Made by a program: the position numbers and the translations under genes. The notes below the pieces were generated by a model, which saw only the letters and a program-made list of their open reading frames with translations, was not told where the DNA came from and did no database searches. From positions 62,001 to 126,000 of the forward strand of contig NZ_JAABNN010000009.1 in the NCBI RefSeq assembly GCF_009928415.1: 64,000 bases of DNA, in the 5' to 3' direction. Numbering within the stretch: the first letter of the stretch is position 1; each line of letters opens with the position of its first letter. Shown one piece after another: positions 23,264-34,842 of the stretch. The DNA comes from Bacillus sp. USDA818B3_A (lineage in GTDB: Bacteria > Bacillota > Bacilli > Bacillales > Cytobacillaceae).

Positions 23264-24768
23264 TCACCCTCCTAACCCTAACATGATCGTTTCTAAAGTT
23301 GTTTGCAGCGGAGAACTTAACACATTTGGATAAACTCCGATTAACACGATTAAAAGCATTAAAACTACAACTGGGATGAATTCGACCCCTTTAAGATCGA
23401 CAACCCCGGTGAATTCTCGGTGCGCCCGGCCGTAGGTGATGCCTAAGACAGCACGCAGGACATACGCTGCGGTCATGATAATGCCGATCGTTCCGACTGC
23501 GGCAAGCCATGGGATTTCCTTGAAAAGTCCGAGGAAGGCCATAAATTCACTGACAAAGCCGGACATGCCCGGAAGTCCAAGTGAAGCCATTCCGCCTGCA
23601 AGCAGGAACCCTGCCGCAAGCGGCATCCCTTTCGCCATTCCGCCCAGGTTTTCAAGCAGCGATGTATCGGTGCGCTCGTATAGGACGCCAACGATAAAGA
23701 ACAATAAGGCGGAGATTAGACCATGTGATACCACTTGGAAAATCGCACCTTGTACCCCGGCTGTATTCATCGCCGCAAGGCCAATCAGCACGATGCCCAT
23801 GTGGGAAATCGATGAATAGGCCAAGACCATTTTAAAGTCTGTTTGTATGAATGCTAGGAACGCTCCGTAAAGGAGGTTGATTACACCTAGGACAGCAATC
23901 AGTGTCGCAAGCGTATCAAATTGTTTAGGGAAGATCCCTAATCCAAACCGGATTAATCCGTACGCCCCAATTTTTAATAGAATTCCAGAGTGAATCATAA
24001 CAACAGACGGCGGTGCCTGTACGTGAACCTTTAACATCCAGCTGTGCAATGGGAAGATCGGCAGCTTCACGCCGAAGGCAATTAACAGGCCGATGAAGAG
24101 TCCCATTTTCAGGTCACCAGAAATCGGTACACTTGGGTCTGCCATCATTTGTGTCAGCAGCTCAATGTTTGTTGTACCGGTTTTGGCAAACAAGATCATA
24201 ATCACGATCAGAAGGACGGCAGAGCCGAGTCCGTTATAGATTAAGAAACTGTATGCAGCTTTTTCTTTTTCAAAATAACCCCATTTTCCAATTAAGAAGA
24301 AGGTTGGAATGAGGGTAACCTCGAAAAATATGAAAAATAAAACTAGGTTTTCAGCGGTAAATACGCCGAGCATGCCGACCTCTAATAAAAGGAAAAGCAT
24401 AAAATAACCTTTTGCTTCTTTTTTAACAAACCGTGCGGCGGCAATTGCTGCAAGTGTCGCAACTACGGCGGTTAATACGACGAGCAGAAGCTGGAAGCCG
24501 CTTAAGGCCAGCTCGTAGTTGACCGCAAAGTAAGCATCGTCGGTATTCATGCCGCGGAAGTGCATCCACTCTTTTGCCACAGTAAAGTCTGCCAGGTCTT
24601 TCCCCCATTGAAAATGGAGATAGCATGCTAAGGCTAGGAATAGTGCCGGCAGCGTTGCGAGAAAGCCGACGACCTTAATTGGCCCTTCGACTGATTTTGG
24701 CATCATGGCCAAGACGATGATACCGAGTATTGGGGAGAATACTAGGATTGAAAGAACAACGGATAAAT

Positions 24769-24772
<4 letters not shown>
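23264..24772 (-). CDS. nuoM: NADH-quinone oxidoreductase subunit M
   Basis: 502 residues, multi-pass antiporter-like subunit with FFEVTLIPTFFLIGKWG, KLPIFPLHSWMLKVHVQAP and KMVLAYSSISHMGIV. It takes part in proton translocation. Its ATG overlaps the nuoL stop (ATGA), indicating coupled translation. Confidence 0.95.
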
Positions 24773-26637
<1,865 letters not shown>

Positions 26638-26652
26638 TATTATCAACCCCTT

Positions 26653-26794
26653 GGATGGCGCTCTGGACCATCCGAATTTTGTCGATTCCCCCTTCGGACG
26701 GTGTATGTGCCGCCGCCCGAAGTTTGGTCGAATACTTCCCGGGCCTTAAAGTTTAACGCCCGAGGTTTGTCGTAGACTCCTCAGTTGACTGAGG
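26653..26794 (-). other. structured spacer inside the nuo operon (nuoK-nuoL)
   Basis: GGATGG (26653-26658) pairs with CCATCC (26668-26673), and CCTCAG (26779-26784) with CTGAGG (26789-26794); GC-rich stretches between can pair further (GCCC/GGGC). No gene or promoter is evident. It could be an RNA-processing or attenuation site dividing the operon. Confidence 0.5.
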
Positions 26795-26815
26795 ATTTTT
26801 AAGTTTGTGTGCGGT

Positions 26816-27130
26816 TTAATGTTTCATTGTGTCCATTTCGTCGATATTGACCGTTTTCTTATTCCGGTAAAGTGCGATTAGTATCGCGAGCCCCACAGCT
26901 GCCTCCGCCGCTGCCACACTGATGGCAAACAGGGCGAAGATTTGACCGGTAATCGACGGTGTGATGCCATATTTACTGAAGGTTACCAGATTAATATTTA
27001 CGGCATTTAACATTAGTTCAATCGAAATTAAGACAATAACTGTATTTTTCTTTGTCAAGGCACCATATAAACCGATGCAAAATAGTATTAAAGCCAGTGC
27101 CAGGAAGGCTGAAGCGGGAACTGAACTCAT
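26816..27130 (-). CDS. nuoK: NADH-quinone oxidoreductase subunit K
   Basis: 104 residues with three membrane helices; [30 protein letters not shown] carries the conserved Glu in the second helix and [18 protein letters not shown] the second conserved Glu, both on the proton path. Overlaps the nuoJ stop by four bases. Confidence 0.94.
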   Translation of the reverse strand: MSSVPASAFLALALILFCIGLYGALTKKNTVIVLISIELMLNAVNINLVTFSKYGITPSITGQIFALFAISVAAAEAAVGLAILIALYRNKKTVNIDEMDTMKH

Positions 27131-27648
27131 TCCTCATCCGCCTCCTTCTTTTTATCTTTTTTTGCTAGAACAATTGAACCGACCAGGGCGACTAATAACA
27201 GTACGGAGGTTAACTCAAACGGAATAATATATTTTGAGTATAGTGCTTCCCCTATCTGGAACGTGTTATTTTCATGAAGCTTGGTTGGAACTTGCTCAAT
27301 ATTGAAATCATAGATGCCAATATAAACAGCAAAGGCAAAACCAGCTACGCCAAGGAACAAGAGAAATTTCCGCAGCCGGCCTGTTTTTGGTTCACTTTCA
27401 TCATTATGCTTGGTTAACATGATTCCAAATAGCATAATAATCGTGATGGCGCCTGAATAAATTAAGATTTGTACCGCTGCGATAAACTCTGCGGACAGCA
27501 AAACGTAAATCCCGGCGATCGCCACGAATGTGAATATCAAGGCAACAACCATATGAATGACTTTGCTCAAGTTTAACAAGAGTACGCCGCCGATTATCGC
27601 AACGAGTGCGAGTCCCATAAATGCGAGGAATTCGCCTGAGAATGTCAT
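27127..27648 (-). CDS. nuoJ: NADH-quinone oxidoreductase subunit J
   Basis: 173 residues, five membrane helices with the conserved [23 protein letters not shown] (pi-bulge helix) that couples quinone chemistry to pumping. Overlaps nuoI by four bases and nuoK by four. The Lys/Glu-rich C-terminus is cytoplasmic. Confidence 0.94.
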   Translation of the reverse strand: MTFSGEFLAFMGLALVAIIGGVLLLNLSKVIHMVVALIFTFVAIAGIYVLLSAEFIAAVQILIYSGAITIIMLFGIMLTKHNDESEPKTGRLRKFLLFLGVAGFAFAVYIGIYDFNIEQVPTKLHENNTFQIGEALYSKYIIPFELTSVLLLVALVGSIVLAKKDKKKEADEE

Positions 27649-28064
27649 GGTTTATTCACCTGCCGTACGTTTTCGTCGTTTTCATCCAGCCATTCCAGGT
27701 TTTTAAATAACATGTCGCGGCTGTATTCGGCGAGCTCGAAGTTATTCGTCATGACGATGGCTTCTGTTGGACAAACCTCGGTGCACAGATCACAGAGGAT
27801 ACAGATTTCAAAGTTAATATCATAGGTATCGATAATCTTTCCCTTTTTAGTTGCATCCGGGTGCTTCTTACCCGTCAAGTTAATACATTCGGTCGGGCAG
27901 ATATTCATGCACTGATTGCAGACAATACACTTTTCCGGATAAAACTTCTGGATCCCGCGGAAGCGGTCCGGCAGCGGAAGCGGCTCATTCGGATAATCGT
28001 ACGTAACCTTCTCGCGCGATAATTGTTTAAGGGTATATTTCAAGCCTTTAAATACTCCAAGCAC
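27645..28064 (-). CDS. nuoI: NADH-quinone oxidoreductase subunit I (2x[4Fe-4S])
   Basis: 139 residues from the GTG at 28064, preceded by AAAAGGGGTG; the frame could open at a TTG at 28103, but that TTG lies in a dispersed repeat. Two ferredoxin motifs, CIVCNQCMNICP and CILCDLCTEVCP, bind the N6a/N6b clusters that carry electrons toward the quinone site. Peripheral-arm subunit at the membrane junction. Confidence 0.93.
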   Translation of the reverse strand: MLGVFKGLKYTLKQLSREKVTYDYPNEPLPLPDRFRGIQKFYPEKCIVCNQCMNICPTECINLTGKKHPDATKKGKIIDTYDINFEICILCDLCTEVCPTEAIVMTNNFELAEYSRDMLFKNLEWLDENDENVRQVNKP

Positions 28065-28095
28065 GTTTTTCACCCCTTTTGACAGTTTGAATTTT

Positions 28096-28156
28096 GGTGA
28101 CAAACACCGTATGCACTACTTTCATAGTCTAAATATGATTATTGGTGACAGGCACC
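28096..28156. repeat. dispersed 13-mer repeat copies between nuoH and nuoI
   Basis: GGTGACAGGCACC at 28144-28156 lies inside the imperfect palindrome ATTGGTG-ACAGG-CACCAAT; a decayed copy, GGTGACAAACACC, is at 28096-28108. They fill the unusual 109-bp gap in this otherwise tight part of the nuo operon. Confidence 0.75.
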
Positions 28157-28173
28157 AATCGAATGGCACTAAT

Positions 28174-29181
28174 CTAATTAAAGAACAGCGATTTGATGAT
28201 GGCTGTCAGGAAGATGTTTGCTAGTGCGATTGGCAACAGGACTTTCCATCCGAATTCCATTAGTCTATCGACGCGGAAACGCGGCAGTGTGCTCCGAATC
28301 CAAAAGTATATAAAGACTACTAAACAGAATTTTAGAGCGAACCATACTGCCCCAGGGATAAACCCAAGGAACGCAAATGGCGGCAGCCAGCCTCCCAGGA
28401 AAATCACTGTAACCAGCGATGACATCCCAAATACATATACATACTCTGACAGCATGAAGAATGCCCAGCGGAATCCCGCATACTCTACAAAATAACCGGC
28501 AACCAGTTCGTTTTCCGATTCCGGCAAGTCAAATGGTGTCCGATTTAATTCAGCAATTGAAGCGATAAAAAACACGATAAACGCAATCGGCTGCAAGAGA
28601 ATAAACCAGCCATGTTCCTGTTTCGCAACAATATCGTTTAGATTTAAACTTCCTGTTAACAGAATGACCCCTAACACTGACATAACCAGCGGAATTTCAT
28701 AGGAAATCATCTGTGCGGCCGCCCGCATACCCCCTAAGAGGGCATATTTGTTATTGGAAGCCCAGCCGCCGAGCAGCATGCCGAAAACGGTTAAGCCGGA
28801 AACGGCAATGTAATAGAGCAAGCCGACACCGATGTCAGCAAATTGAAACTTGTCGGTAAATGGCAAGGTTGCCAGTACCATGAATGATGGTGCAAAAGCA
28901 ATGATTGGTGCCAGTATGAATAATGGCCGGTCTGCTGCTTTTGGAATGATATCTTCTTTAAGCAGCAGCTTTAATACGTCGGCGACAGTCTGCAGCAGTC
29001 CCCATCGGCCGCCGAGCTGGTTAGGGCCGTGCCGCAGCTGCATGTATCCCATTACTTTCCGCTCGGCTAGGATTGCGTAAGTAACGAAGCCTAAAACGAC
29101 TAACAGCAAGATGACACCAAGCAAAAAGAAAATACCAAAGTTAACCAAGCCAGGGCTTGATTGGAGCAAATCCTGGATCAT
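28174..29181 (-). CDS. nuoH: NADH-quinone oxidoreductase subunit H
   Basis: 335 residues, eight membrane helices. Conserved cytoplasmic loops ERKVMGYMQLRHGPNQLG and ELNRTPFDLPESENELVAGY, which line the quinone cavity and the entry to the proton path. ATG overlaps the nuoD stop (TAATG). Confidence 0.95.
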   Translation of the reverse strand: MIQDLLQSSPGLVNFGIFFLLGVILLLVVLGFVTYAILAERKVMGYMQLRHGPNQLGGRWGLLQTVADVLKLLLKEDIIPKAADRPLFILAPIIAFAPSFMVLATLPFTDKFQFADIGVGLLYYIAVSGLTVFGMLLGGWASNNKYALLGGMRAAAQMISYEIPLVMSVLGVILLTGSLNLNDIVAKQEHGWFILLQPIAFIVFFIASIAELNRTPFDLPESENELVAGYFVEYAGFRWAFFMLSEYVYVFGMSSLVTVIFLGGWLPPFAFLGFIPGAVWFALKFCLVVFIYFWIRSTLPRFRVDRLMEFGWKVLLPIALANIFLTAIIKSLFFN

Positions 29182-30281
29182 TAGCCGTCAACCTCCCCAA
29201 GGACAATATCCACTGCCCCTAAAATGGCAATCAAGTTTGCAATATTCTCGCCTACTAATAGTTTTGGAAGGATTTGCAGATTATAGAAGGATGGCCTTCT
29301 AAACTTCAAGCGATACGGTTCCTTTTTTCCATCACTATAAATATAGCAGCCAATTTCGCCGCGCGGTGATTCGATGCGGACAAAGCCTTCCCCTTTTGGT
29401 ACCTTAATAATTTTAGGTACCTTAGCCATAATTTCACCTTCGGCCGGGAACTGTTCAACTGCCTGCTCGACGATTTTCAGCGATTCAGTGATTTCCTCAA
29501 GCCTTAGGTGGTAACGTGCTAAGCAGTCGCCATCCTCAGATGTTGGTACATCAAAGTCAAAGCGGTCATAAATCGAATAAGGCTCATCTTTCCGAAGGTC
29601 CCATTTCACCCCTGTACTGCGCAGATTAGGTCCGCTTAGGGAGTATTGAAGTGCTTCTTCTTTCGTGTAGATACCGACACCTTTTACCCTGTCCAGAAAG
29701 ATTTCATTTCCGGAAACAAGGTCATGGTAGCCCTTTAGCTGCTCACGCAAATATGGAACAAAATCGCGTACTTTTTCAATCCAGCCCTCAGGTGCATCCC
29801 ATTTCACCCCGCCCACACGCATATAGTTGAAGGTCAAACGTGCTCCTGACAGCTCGTTCAGCATATTAATAATCATTTCCCGGTCACGGAAAGCATAGAT
29901 AAATGGACTTGTTGCCCCAAGGTCAAGCACATACGTCCCCCAGGCCACAAGGTGGCTCGCAATCCGGCCTAACTCCATCGCAAGGACGCGCAGATATTCA
30001 GCCCGGTCCGGCACTTGGATTCCCATCATCGTCTCAACGGCATGACAGATAACATAGTTATTGGTCATCGCAGACAGATAGTCCATCCGGTCGGTGTAGG
30101 GGATAATTTGTGTATATTGCAGGTTCTCAGCTAATTTTTCCGTACCGCGGTGTAAATAACCGATGACAGGCTTGGCTTCGGTTATGATTTCCCCATCAAT
30201 TTTTACAACCAGACGAAATACCCCGTGTGTACTTGGATGCTGAGGTCCTACATTTAGTAACATTTCTTCTGTTCTGATCAC
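29181..30281 (-). CDS. nuoD: NADH-quinone oxidoreductase subunit D
   Basis: 366 residues, the 49-kDa-type subunit. N-terminal HPSTHGVFRLVV with the quinone-site His, then IGYLHRGTEKL and the C-terminal ESPRGEIGCYIYSDG. It forms the quinone-binding pocket with NuoB and derives from [NiFe] hydrogenase large subunits but lacks the metal Cys. Three bases separate it from nuoC. Confidence 0.95.
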   Translation of the reverse strand: MIRTEEMLLNVGPQHPSTHGVFRLVVKIDGEIITEAKPVIGYLHRGTEKLAENLQYTQIIPYTDRMDYLSAMTNNYVICHAVETMMGIQVPDRAEYLRVLAMELGRIASHLVAWGTYVLDLGATSPFIYAFRDREMIINMLNELSGARLTFNYMRVGGVKWDAPEGWIEKVRDFVPYLREQLKGYHDLVSGNEIFLDRVKGVGIYTKEEALQYSLSGPNLRSTGVKWDLRKDEPYSIYDRFDFDVPTSEDGDCLARYHLRLEEITESLKIVEQAVEQFPAEGEIMAKVPKIIKVPKGEGFVRIESPRGEIGCYIYSDGKKEPYRLKFRRPSFYNLQILPKLLVGENIANLIAILGAVDIVLGEVDG

Positions 30282-30284
30282 TGG

Positions 30285-31733
30285 TTACACCTCCACATCA
30301 TACTGTTCATAATCTTTACGCAGTGGATGGCCAACCCAATCTTCTCCAAGCATGATCCGATGCAAATCCGGATGTCCAGTAAACTTAATTCCTAGTAAAT
30401 CGTATGCTTCACATTCAGGCCAGTTCGCTCCGGCCCAAAGCGGCTGCAAGGACTCGATTGTTGGTTCATCTCGGTCAATCTTCACTTTCAATGCCACCGA
30501 TTGCCGGTTTTTGTATGAATATAAGTGAACATAGACTTCCATATGTGTTTCAAAATCCGTTCCATGCAGCTCAGAGAGATAGTCAAACCCCAGCAGCTCA
30601 TTATATTTTAAAAATTGAGCCACCTTAAAATATGTATCACGCTTAGCCACAAGTGTCGGAACATCTTTGGATAGTTTATTAATATAAGAATCTTCTAAAA
30701 CATCTGGACCTAAGTGTTCCCCAATCTTTTTTACATACTTATCTAAGTATGGCTGATTGACTGATGGTTTTGTTTCGGCTGCCGGTTCTTCTGCAGCACC
30801 CGTTTTCCCGCCTGCCGCGGCCTTTGCTTTTGCTGCGGCTGCTGCTTTCGCCTTGGCTTTTGCTGCTGCGATGGCCTTGGCCTTCTCATCATCGCCGCCC
30901 GCATCTGCTGTATCCCCTCCGGCTGCTTTGGCCTTTGCTGCTGCCGCTGCCTTCGCTTTTGCCGCCGCTGCTGCTTTGGCTTTCGCCGCTGCTGCTGCCT
31001 TCGCCTTGGCATCGTCTCCTGCTGGTGCATGGTCCGCTGCCGCTTGATCGCCGCCGGCTAGTTCCATTGCTTTCCGTTTGGCTGCTGCCGCCGCTTTCGC
31101 TTTCGCCACTGCTGCCGCCTTCTTCTTCGCAAGGTCATCTTCGCCTGATTGTTCGGATGAAGCGTCTTCCGCTGGTGACGCAGTACCCGCTAACTCCATC
31201 GCTTTCCGTTTGGCTGCAGCTGCTGCTTTCGCTTTCGCCACTGCTGCCGCCTTCTTCTTCGCGAGGTCATCATCGTCTCCTGAGGCTGCTTCTGCAGTTT
31301 TGGATGGCGCTTCTTCCGCCGGAGCCGCTTCGTCTGTGATCCCTTCGCGTTTCTTTTTCGCTAGAGCTGCTGCCTTGGCCTTCGCTGCTGCGGCTGCCTT
31401 TTTCTTTGCAAGTTCATCAGCATCATTTCCGCTTGCAGCTGGGACTGGCGCCTCGTCTGCTGCTTGTGCCTCTTCCTCTACGATTCCTTCACGTTTCTTT
31501 TTCGCTAATGCAGCCGCTTTTGCTTTCGCCGCTGCTGCGGCCTTTTTCTTTGCAAGATCGTCTGCATCACCACCGCTTGCAGCCGGAGCTTTCGCCACCT
31601 CTGATTGTGGTGCCGCTGCAGGTGTTGGTGCTGATTCGCCAGCTTCTTTCGCCTTGCGTCTCGCCAGTGCCTCTGCCTTCGCTTTTGCAGCTGCCTCTTT
31701 CTTTAATTGTTCGAGATCCTTCTCCCCGCTCAT
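30285..31733 (-). CDS. nuoC: NADH-quinone oxidoreductase subunit C with long Ala/Lys repeat extension
   Basis: 482 residues. The last 150 or so (from VNQPYLDKYVKKIGEHLG; HPDLHRIMLGEDWVGHPLRKDYE) are the 30-kDa NuoC domain. The first 330 are low complexity: imperfect units of about 25-30 residues such as LAKKKAAAAAKAKAAALAKK ending REGI or MELAG, separated by short acidic linkers (for example EEAPSKTAEAASGDDD). Extensions of this kind are known in some Bacillus NuoC; the size varies. At DNA level the units are near-identical, so repeat-number changes are likely. The long plus-strand frames opposite are composition artefacts. Confidence 0.93.
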   Translation of the reverse strand: MSGEKDLEQLKKEAAAKAKAEALARRKAKEAGESAPTPAAAPQSEVAKAPAASGGDADDLAKKKAAAAAKAKAAALAKKKREGIVEEEAQAADEAPVPAASGNDADELAKKKAAAAAKAKAAALAKKKREGITDEAAPAEEAPSKTAEAASGDDDDLAKKKAAAVAKAKAAAAAKRKAMELAGTASPAEDASSEQSGEDDLAKKKAAAVAKAKAAAAAKRKAMELAGGDQAAADHAPAGDDAKAKAAAAAKAKAAAAAKAKAAAAAKAKAAGGDTADAGGDDEKAKAIAAAKAKAKAAAAAKAKAAAGGKTGAAEEPAAETKPSVNQPYLDKYVKKIGEHLGPDVLEDSYINKLSKDVPTLVAKRDTYFKVAQFLKYNELLGFDYLSELHGTDFETHMEVYVHLYSYKNRQSVALKVKIDRDEPTIESLQPLWAGANWPECEAYDLLGIKFTGHPDLHRIMLGEDWVGHPLRKDYEQYDVEV

Positions 31734-31736
31734 CGG

Positions 31737-32249
31737 TTAGATCACCTTCTTCCCCGTCTTCGCTTCGTAACGAATTTTACCCTTTAACTTATTAATACCG
31801 TATATTAAGGCAGCAGGGTTTGGCGGACATCCCGGGATATATACATCCACCGGAACAATCTGATCGACCCCTTTAACGACGGAATATGATTTGATATACG
31901 GCCCTCCTGCCGTCGCACAAGACCCCATTGCAATCACCCATTTTGGCTCTGGCATTTGGTCATATAAACGGCGCAAAATCGGTGCCATTTTTTTCGTTAC
32001 TGTTCCTGAGACAATCATACAATCTGACTGTCTTGGCGATGTCCGGAAAATCGTCCCGAAACGGTCAAGGTCATAGTTGGCCCCGCCTGTACCCATCATT
32101 TCAATCGCACAACAAGCCAGACCAAATGTCATCGGCCACAAAGAATTACTCCGGGCCCATGCCTTAATTTGCTCCAGCGTGGCAAAAAATACATTTTGTT
32201 CTAATTCTCTTATTTCCTCTGGTGTGAAATCTTCTAGTCTTAAATCCAT
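31737..32249 (-). CDS. nuoB: NADH-quinone oxidoreductase subunit B (N2 cluster)
   Basis: 170 residues from the ATG at 32249 (AGAAGGTGTTACA upstream). Cys pattern [20 protein letters not shown] and PGCPPNP binds the terminal [4Fe-4S] cluster N2, which reduces quinone. It overlaps nuoA by 10 bases and is followed by nuoC after three. Confidence 0.95.
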   Translation of the reverse strand: MDLRLEDFTPEEIRELEQNVFFATLEQIKAWARSNSLWPMTFGLACCAIEMMGTGGANYDLDRFGTIFRTSPRQSDCMIVSGTVTKKMAPILRRLYDQMPEPKWVIAMGSCATAGGPYIKSYSVVKGVDQIVPVDVYIPGCPPNPAALIYGINKLKGKIRYEAKTGKKVI

Positions 32250-32611
32250 TGTAACACCTTCTTTTTCCAAGCATACACTAGACCTAATAGCAGCATTGCT
32301 ACGAAAATCAACATCTCAACGAGTGCAAAAATCCCCAATTTATCATAAGCTACCGCCCATGGATATAAAAACACCGTTTCTACATCAAAAATAACAAACA
32401 TCAGGGCAAAAATATAATAGCGGACATTGAACTGCACACGTGAGTCGTGAAATGGCTCAATACCGCTTTCATAGGTGGTATGCTTCGCATCACTTGGTCT
32501 ATTCGGACGCAGAAGTTTCCCCAAATATAACGCCACCACTGGCAGCAGCACTCCAAGACATAGGAACACAAAAACTATCAGATAATTATTCTGATATACA
32601 TTAAGTTCCAT
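32240..32611 (-). CDS. nuoA: NADH-quinone oxidoreductase subunit A
   Basis: 123 residues from the ATG at 32611 with TTGGAGGGGATAGAC upstream. Three membrane helices with the conserved loop [28 protein letters not shown] region (YESG, then RYY) and [12 protein letters not shown]. First gene of the operon nuoABCDHIJKLMN; nuoE, nuoF and nuoG are absent, as in other Bacillus, so the electron donor is probably not NADH through the usual module. Confidence 0.94.
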   Translation of the reverse strand: MELNVYQNNYLIVFVFLCLGVLLPVVALYLGKLLRPNRPSDAKHTTYESGIEPFHDSRVQFNVRYYIFALMFVIFDVETVFLYPWAVAYDKLGIFALVEMLIFVAMLLLGLVYAWKKKVLQWI

Positions 32612-32667
32612 GTCTATCCCCTCCAATGTTGTAAATTTTCTAACTAATTAAATATGTAACCGAATTC

Positions 32668-32696
32668 ATTATAACATTGTTACAAACCTGTGTCGA
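32668..32696 (-). promoter_or_regulatory. sigma-A type promoter of the nuo operon
   Basis: Minus strand: TCGACA (32691-32696), 17 bases, TATAAT (32668-32673), 57 bases before the nuoA start. Confidence 0.65.
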
Positions 32697-33086
32697 CAAG
32701 CCAACCTTATAAAAATTGGAATTCATTCACAATCCTATTTTGGGGCTTATGAAAGCGCTCGGAGCATCATTTGGCACCAACTTCCATGCTTTGACCAAAT
32801 TATTCAGCAACAACCACTATTTAACAATAATTGTGTCGATATTGTCTGTGAGTTTTGTCATCAAATCTTCACTTTTCCTTACTATTTTTAAAAATAAACA
32901 ATAATCACCCATATCCGACAATATATGACAACAATATATTATATTACTAGAACATTGCGAACCCATTTCTTACTGCCTGCTTATCTCCATATCCACTATC
33001 ATCATATGCAGAATTGTCCCCATCATACCACCGATAATAAAACTGAGTCTTTATCACCAGCCTGCAACTAAATAGGCACAAAACAA
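32697..33086. other. intergenic region without recognisable gene
   Basis: AT-rich sequence between the nuo promoter and the yitT-type terminator. One 62-codon plus-strand frame (32716-32904) has no ribosome binding site and no recognisable product. I see no RNA structure or repeat of note. Confidence 0.5.
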
Positions 33087-33106
33087 GAGCGCTTTTACAA
33101 GCGCCC
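33087..33106 (-). terminator. terminator of the YitT-type gene
   Basis: On the minus strand GGGCGCTT pairs with AAGCGCTC, followed by TTGTTTTG; it stands 11 bases past the stop at 33118. Confidence 0.65.
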
Positions 33107-33117
33107 TGCTAAGATTC

Positions 33118-33972
33118 CTATATACTTTTTGCCATTTTCGTCTCTACCTTATATCCTTTTCCTATCATCTCTTGGACGAGATGGACTGTCACATAGGCGT
33201 GCTCATCGACTTCATTAATCAAATTTTTCAGTTTAACAATTTCCTGTCTGCTAATCACGATGTAAAGAACATCCTTATTATCACCTGTATAACCGCCGCG
33301 TCCCTCCAACACGGTAATTCCCCGTGATAACTTATTCGTAATCTTCTCTAATACGATTTCAGATGAATTAGATATAATCAGGACCGCTACCTTTTCTTCC
33401 AGTCCTTCAACGATAAAATCGATTGCCTTGGCGCCTAAATAAACGGCAATTAGCGTATACATCGCTTTCCCAAGCCCGATGATAAACACCGAGCCGGCCA
33501 CTACGATGATATCAATGACCAAAATACCCTTCCCCATACTCCAGCCAAGAAACTGGTTGGCAATCCTCGCTAAGATAGTCGTCCCGCCTGAGGTGCCGCC
33601 GGCACGAAAAATAATACCTAAGCCGCCTCCCACTAATAAACCGGCAAAAATAGCCGCCAGTAAGGTATCATCCGTCAGCTGTTTTCCTGTTGCCTCTGTC
33701 AGATACAGAAACAAGGAACATGAAAAAACGGAAAATAACGTATAAATAATAGCCCTTTTTTCTAAAAACCTCATTCCCACCAACACAAGCACCGTATTGA
33801 GGACAAAATTCACAATCCCAGGTGACCAGTGGAATAAATAGTGAAAAATAATCGTTAAGCCGATAATCCCGCCCTCTGATAACAGGTTTGGGATCGTAAA
33901 ATAGTTGATACCCACCGAGAAAATAAGTGAACCCAGCAAAATGTATAAACAGTCTTTGATCGTTTTCCTCAT
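33118..33972 (-). CDS. YitT family membrane protein (DUF2179)
   Basis: 284 residues: five to six membrane segments in the first 200 (SLIFSVGINYFTIPNLLSEGG, GLLVGGGLGIIFRAGGTSGGTTI), then a soluble C-terminal DUF2179 domain (GITVLEGRGGYTGDNKDVLY). The family is widespread in Firmicutes; transport has been suggested but the substrate is not known. It follows the GntR regulator by 44 bases on the same strand and might be co-transcribed. Confidence 0.85.
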   Translation of the reverse strand: MRKTIKDCLYILLGSLIFSVGINYFTIPNLLSEGGIIGLTIIFHYLFHWSPGIVNFVLNTVLVLVGMRFLEKRAIIYTLFSVFSCSLFLYLTEATGKQLTDDTLLAAIFAGLLVGGGLGIIFRAGGTSGGTTILARIANQFLGWSMGKGILVIDIIVVAGSVFIIGLGKAMYTLIAVYLGAKAIDFIVEGLEEKVAVLIISNSSEIVLEKITNKLSRGITVLEGRGGYTGDNKDVLYIVISRQEIVKLKNLINEVDEHAYVTVHLVQEMIGKGYKVETKMAKSI

Positions 33973-34016
33973 CGCGCTCTACTTCCCCATATCAAATTCC
34001 AAACCTCTTTTTAAAA

Positions 34017-34736
34017 CTATTGCTGGAAGATGAATTTATAGCTATCACCTAAAATATACTGTTTCCCGCGATGGACTGGCTCGTCGTTTTCATCATAAAC
34101 AGTTGTTTCCATATAAAATAAAGGCTCGCCGCTTGAAGTGTTGAGCAGCTGCACCTCATCATCGGATGCCCGGACAATCTCAAGCGTAGTCTCCCAGGAA
34201 CCACGAGGCTTTATATTAAGCTTTTCCTCGATTACTTTATAGACTGAACCCTCTAAATCCTCATTCAGTAAGATATGAAACTTTTTATAGGAGTAATAGT
34301 TATTTTCAATCATGATCGGAGAATCCCCCGCATAACGGACCCGTTGGATAAATAAAAGGGCATCCCCCTCTTCAAGCTTCAGCAGCTCCTTATCCTTTGC
34401 CGCAGGCTGCACGATTTCCTTTTTAATCACTTTACTGCTCGCTGTCAGTCCATTCGCCTTACACGCATCACTAAAACTTAAAAAGTGGACAATCTTCCGT
34501 TCAATCTTCCGCTTGTTGACGAACGTCCCTTTGCCCTGCCGCTTCACCAGGAACCCATCTTCGACCAGCTCAAGAATCGCCTTCCTTACGGTAATCCTGC
34601 TGATTTTATATTCTTCACTTAATTCCGCTTCCGTTGGGATTTTATCCCCGTATTTTAATTCCCCATTCAAGATGGAGCTGAGGAGTGATTCCTTTAATTG
34701 AATATATAAAGGAATCTGGTCATCCTGTTTTAACAT
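34017..34736 (-). CDS. frlR: GntR/HutC-type regulator of the fructosamine genes
   Basis: 239 residues from the ATG at 34736 (CAGGTGA upstream). N-terminal winged helix (GDKIPTEAELSEEYKISRIT-type helix-turn-helix) and a C-terminal UTRA effector domain (LLFIQRVRYAGDSPIMIENNYYS). The position beside frlC and opposite frlB, and near-identical palindromes before the three fructosamine transcription units, point to a FrlR-like repressor answering to a phosphorylated Amadori compound. The assignment rests on context; the UTRA domain alone does not define the ligand. Confidence 0.8.
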   Translation of the reverse strand: MLKQDDQIPLYIQLKESLLSSILNGELKYGDKIPTEAELSEEYKISRITVRKAILELVEDGFLVKRQGKGTFVNKRKIERKIVHFLSFSDACKANGLTASSKVIKKEIVQPAAKDKELLKLEEGDALLFIQRVRYAGDSPIMIENNYYSYKKFHILLNEDLEGSVYKVIEEKLNIKPRGSWETTLEIVRASDDEVQLLNTSSGEPLFYMETTVYDENDEPVHRGKQYILGDSYKFIFQQ

Positions 34737-34842
34737 ATCAATCACCTGCCTATTTATAAGTAAATTGTCATTATCATTCCATTGCTGATTTTTCTATTAT
34801 TACTTCAAGTATATATAAATCGTTTCCAGCTATCAATTTGTT

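Noticed and set aside
30757..31795. Long plus-strand frames (up to 220 codons) opposite nuoC
   Set aside because: They are the complement of the Ala/Lys repeat DNA; no ribosome binding sites and only Ala/Phe or Leu/Pro low complexity.
32716..32904. 62-codon plus-strand frame in the nuo-yitT gap
   Set aside because: No ribosome binding site, no recognisable product and no promoter; random AT-rich frame most likely.
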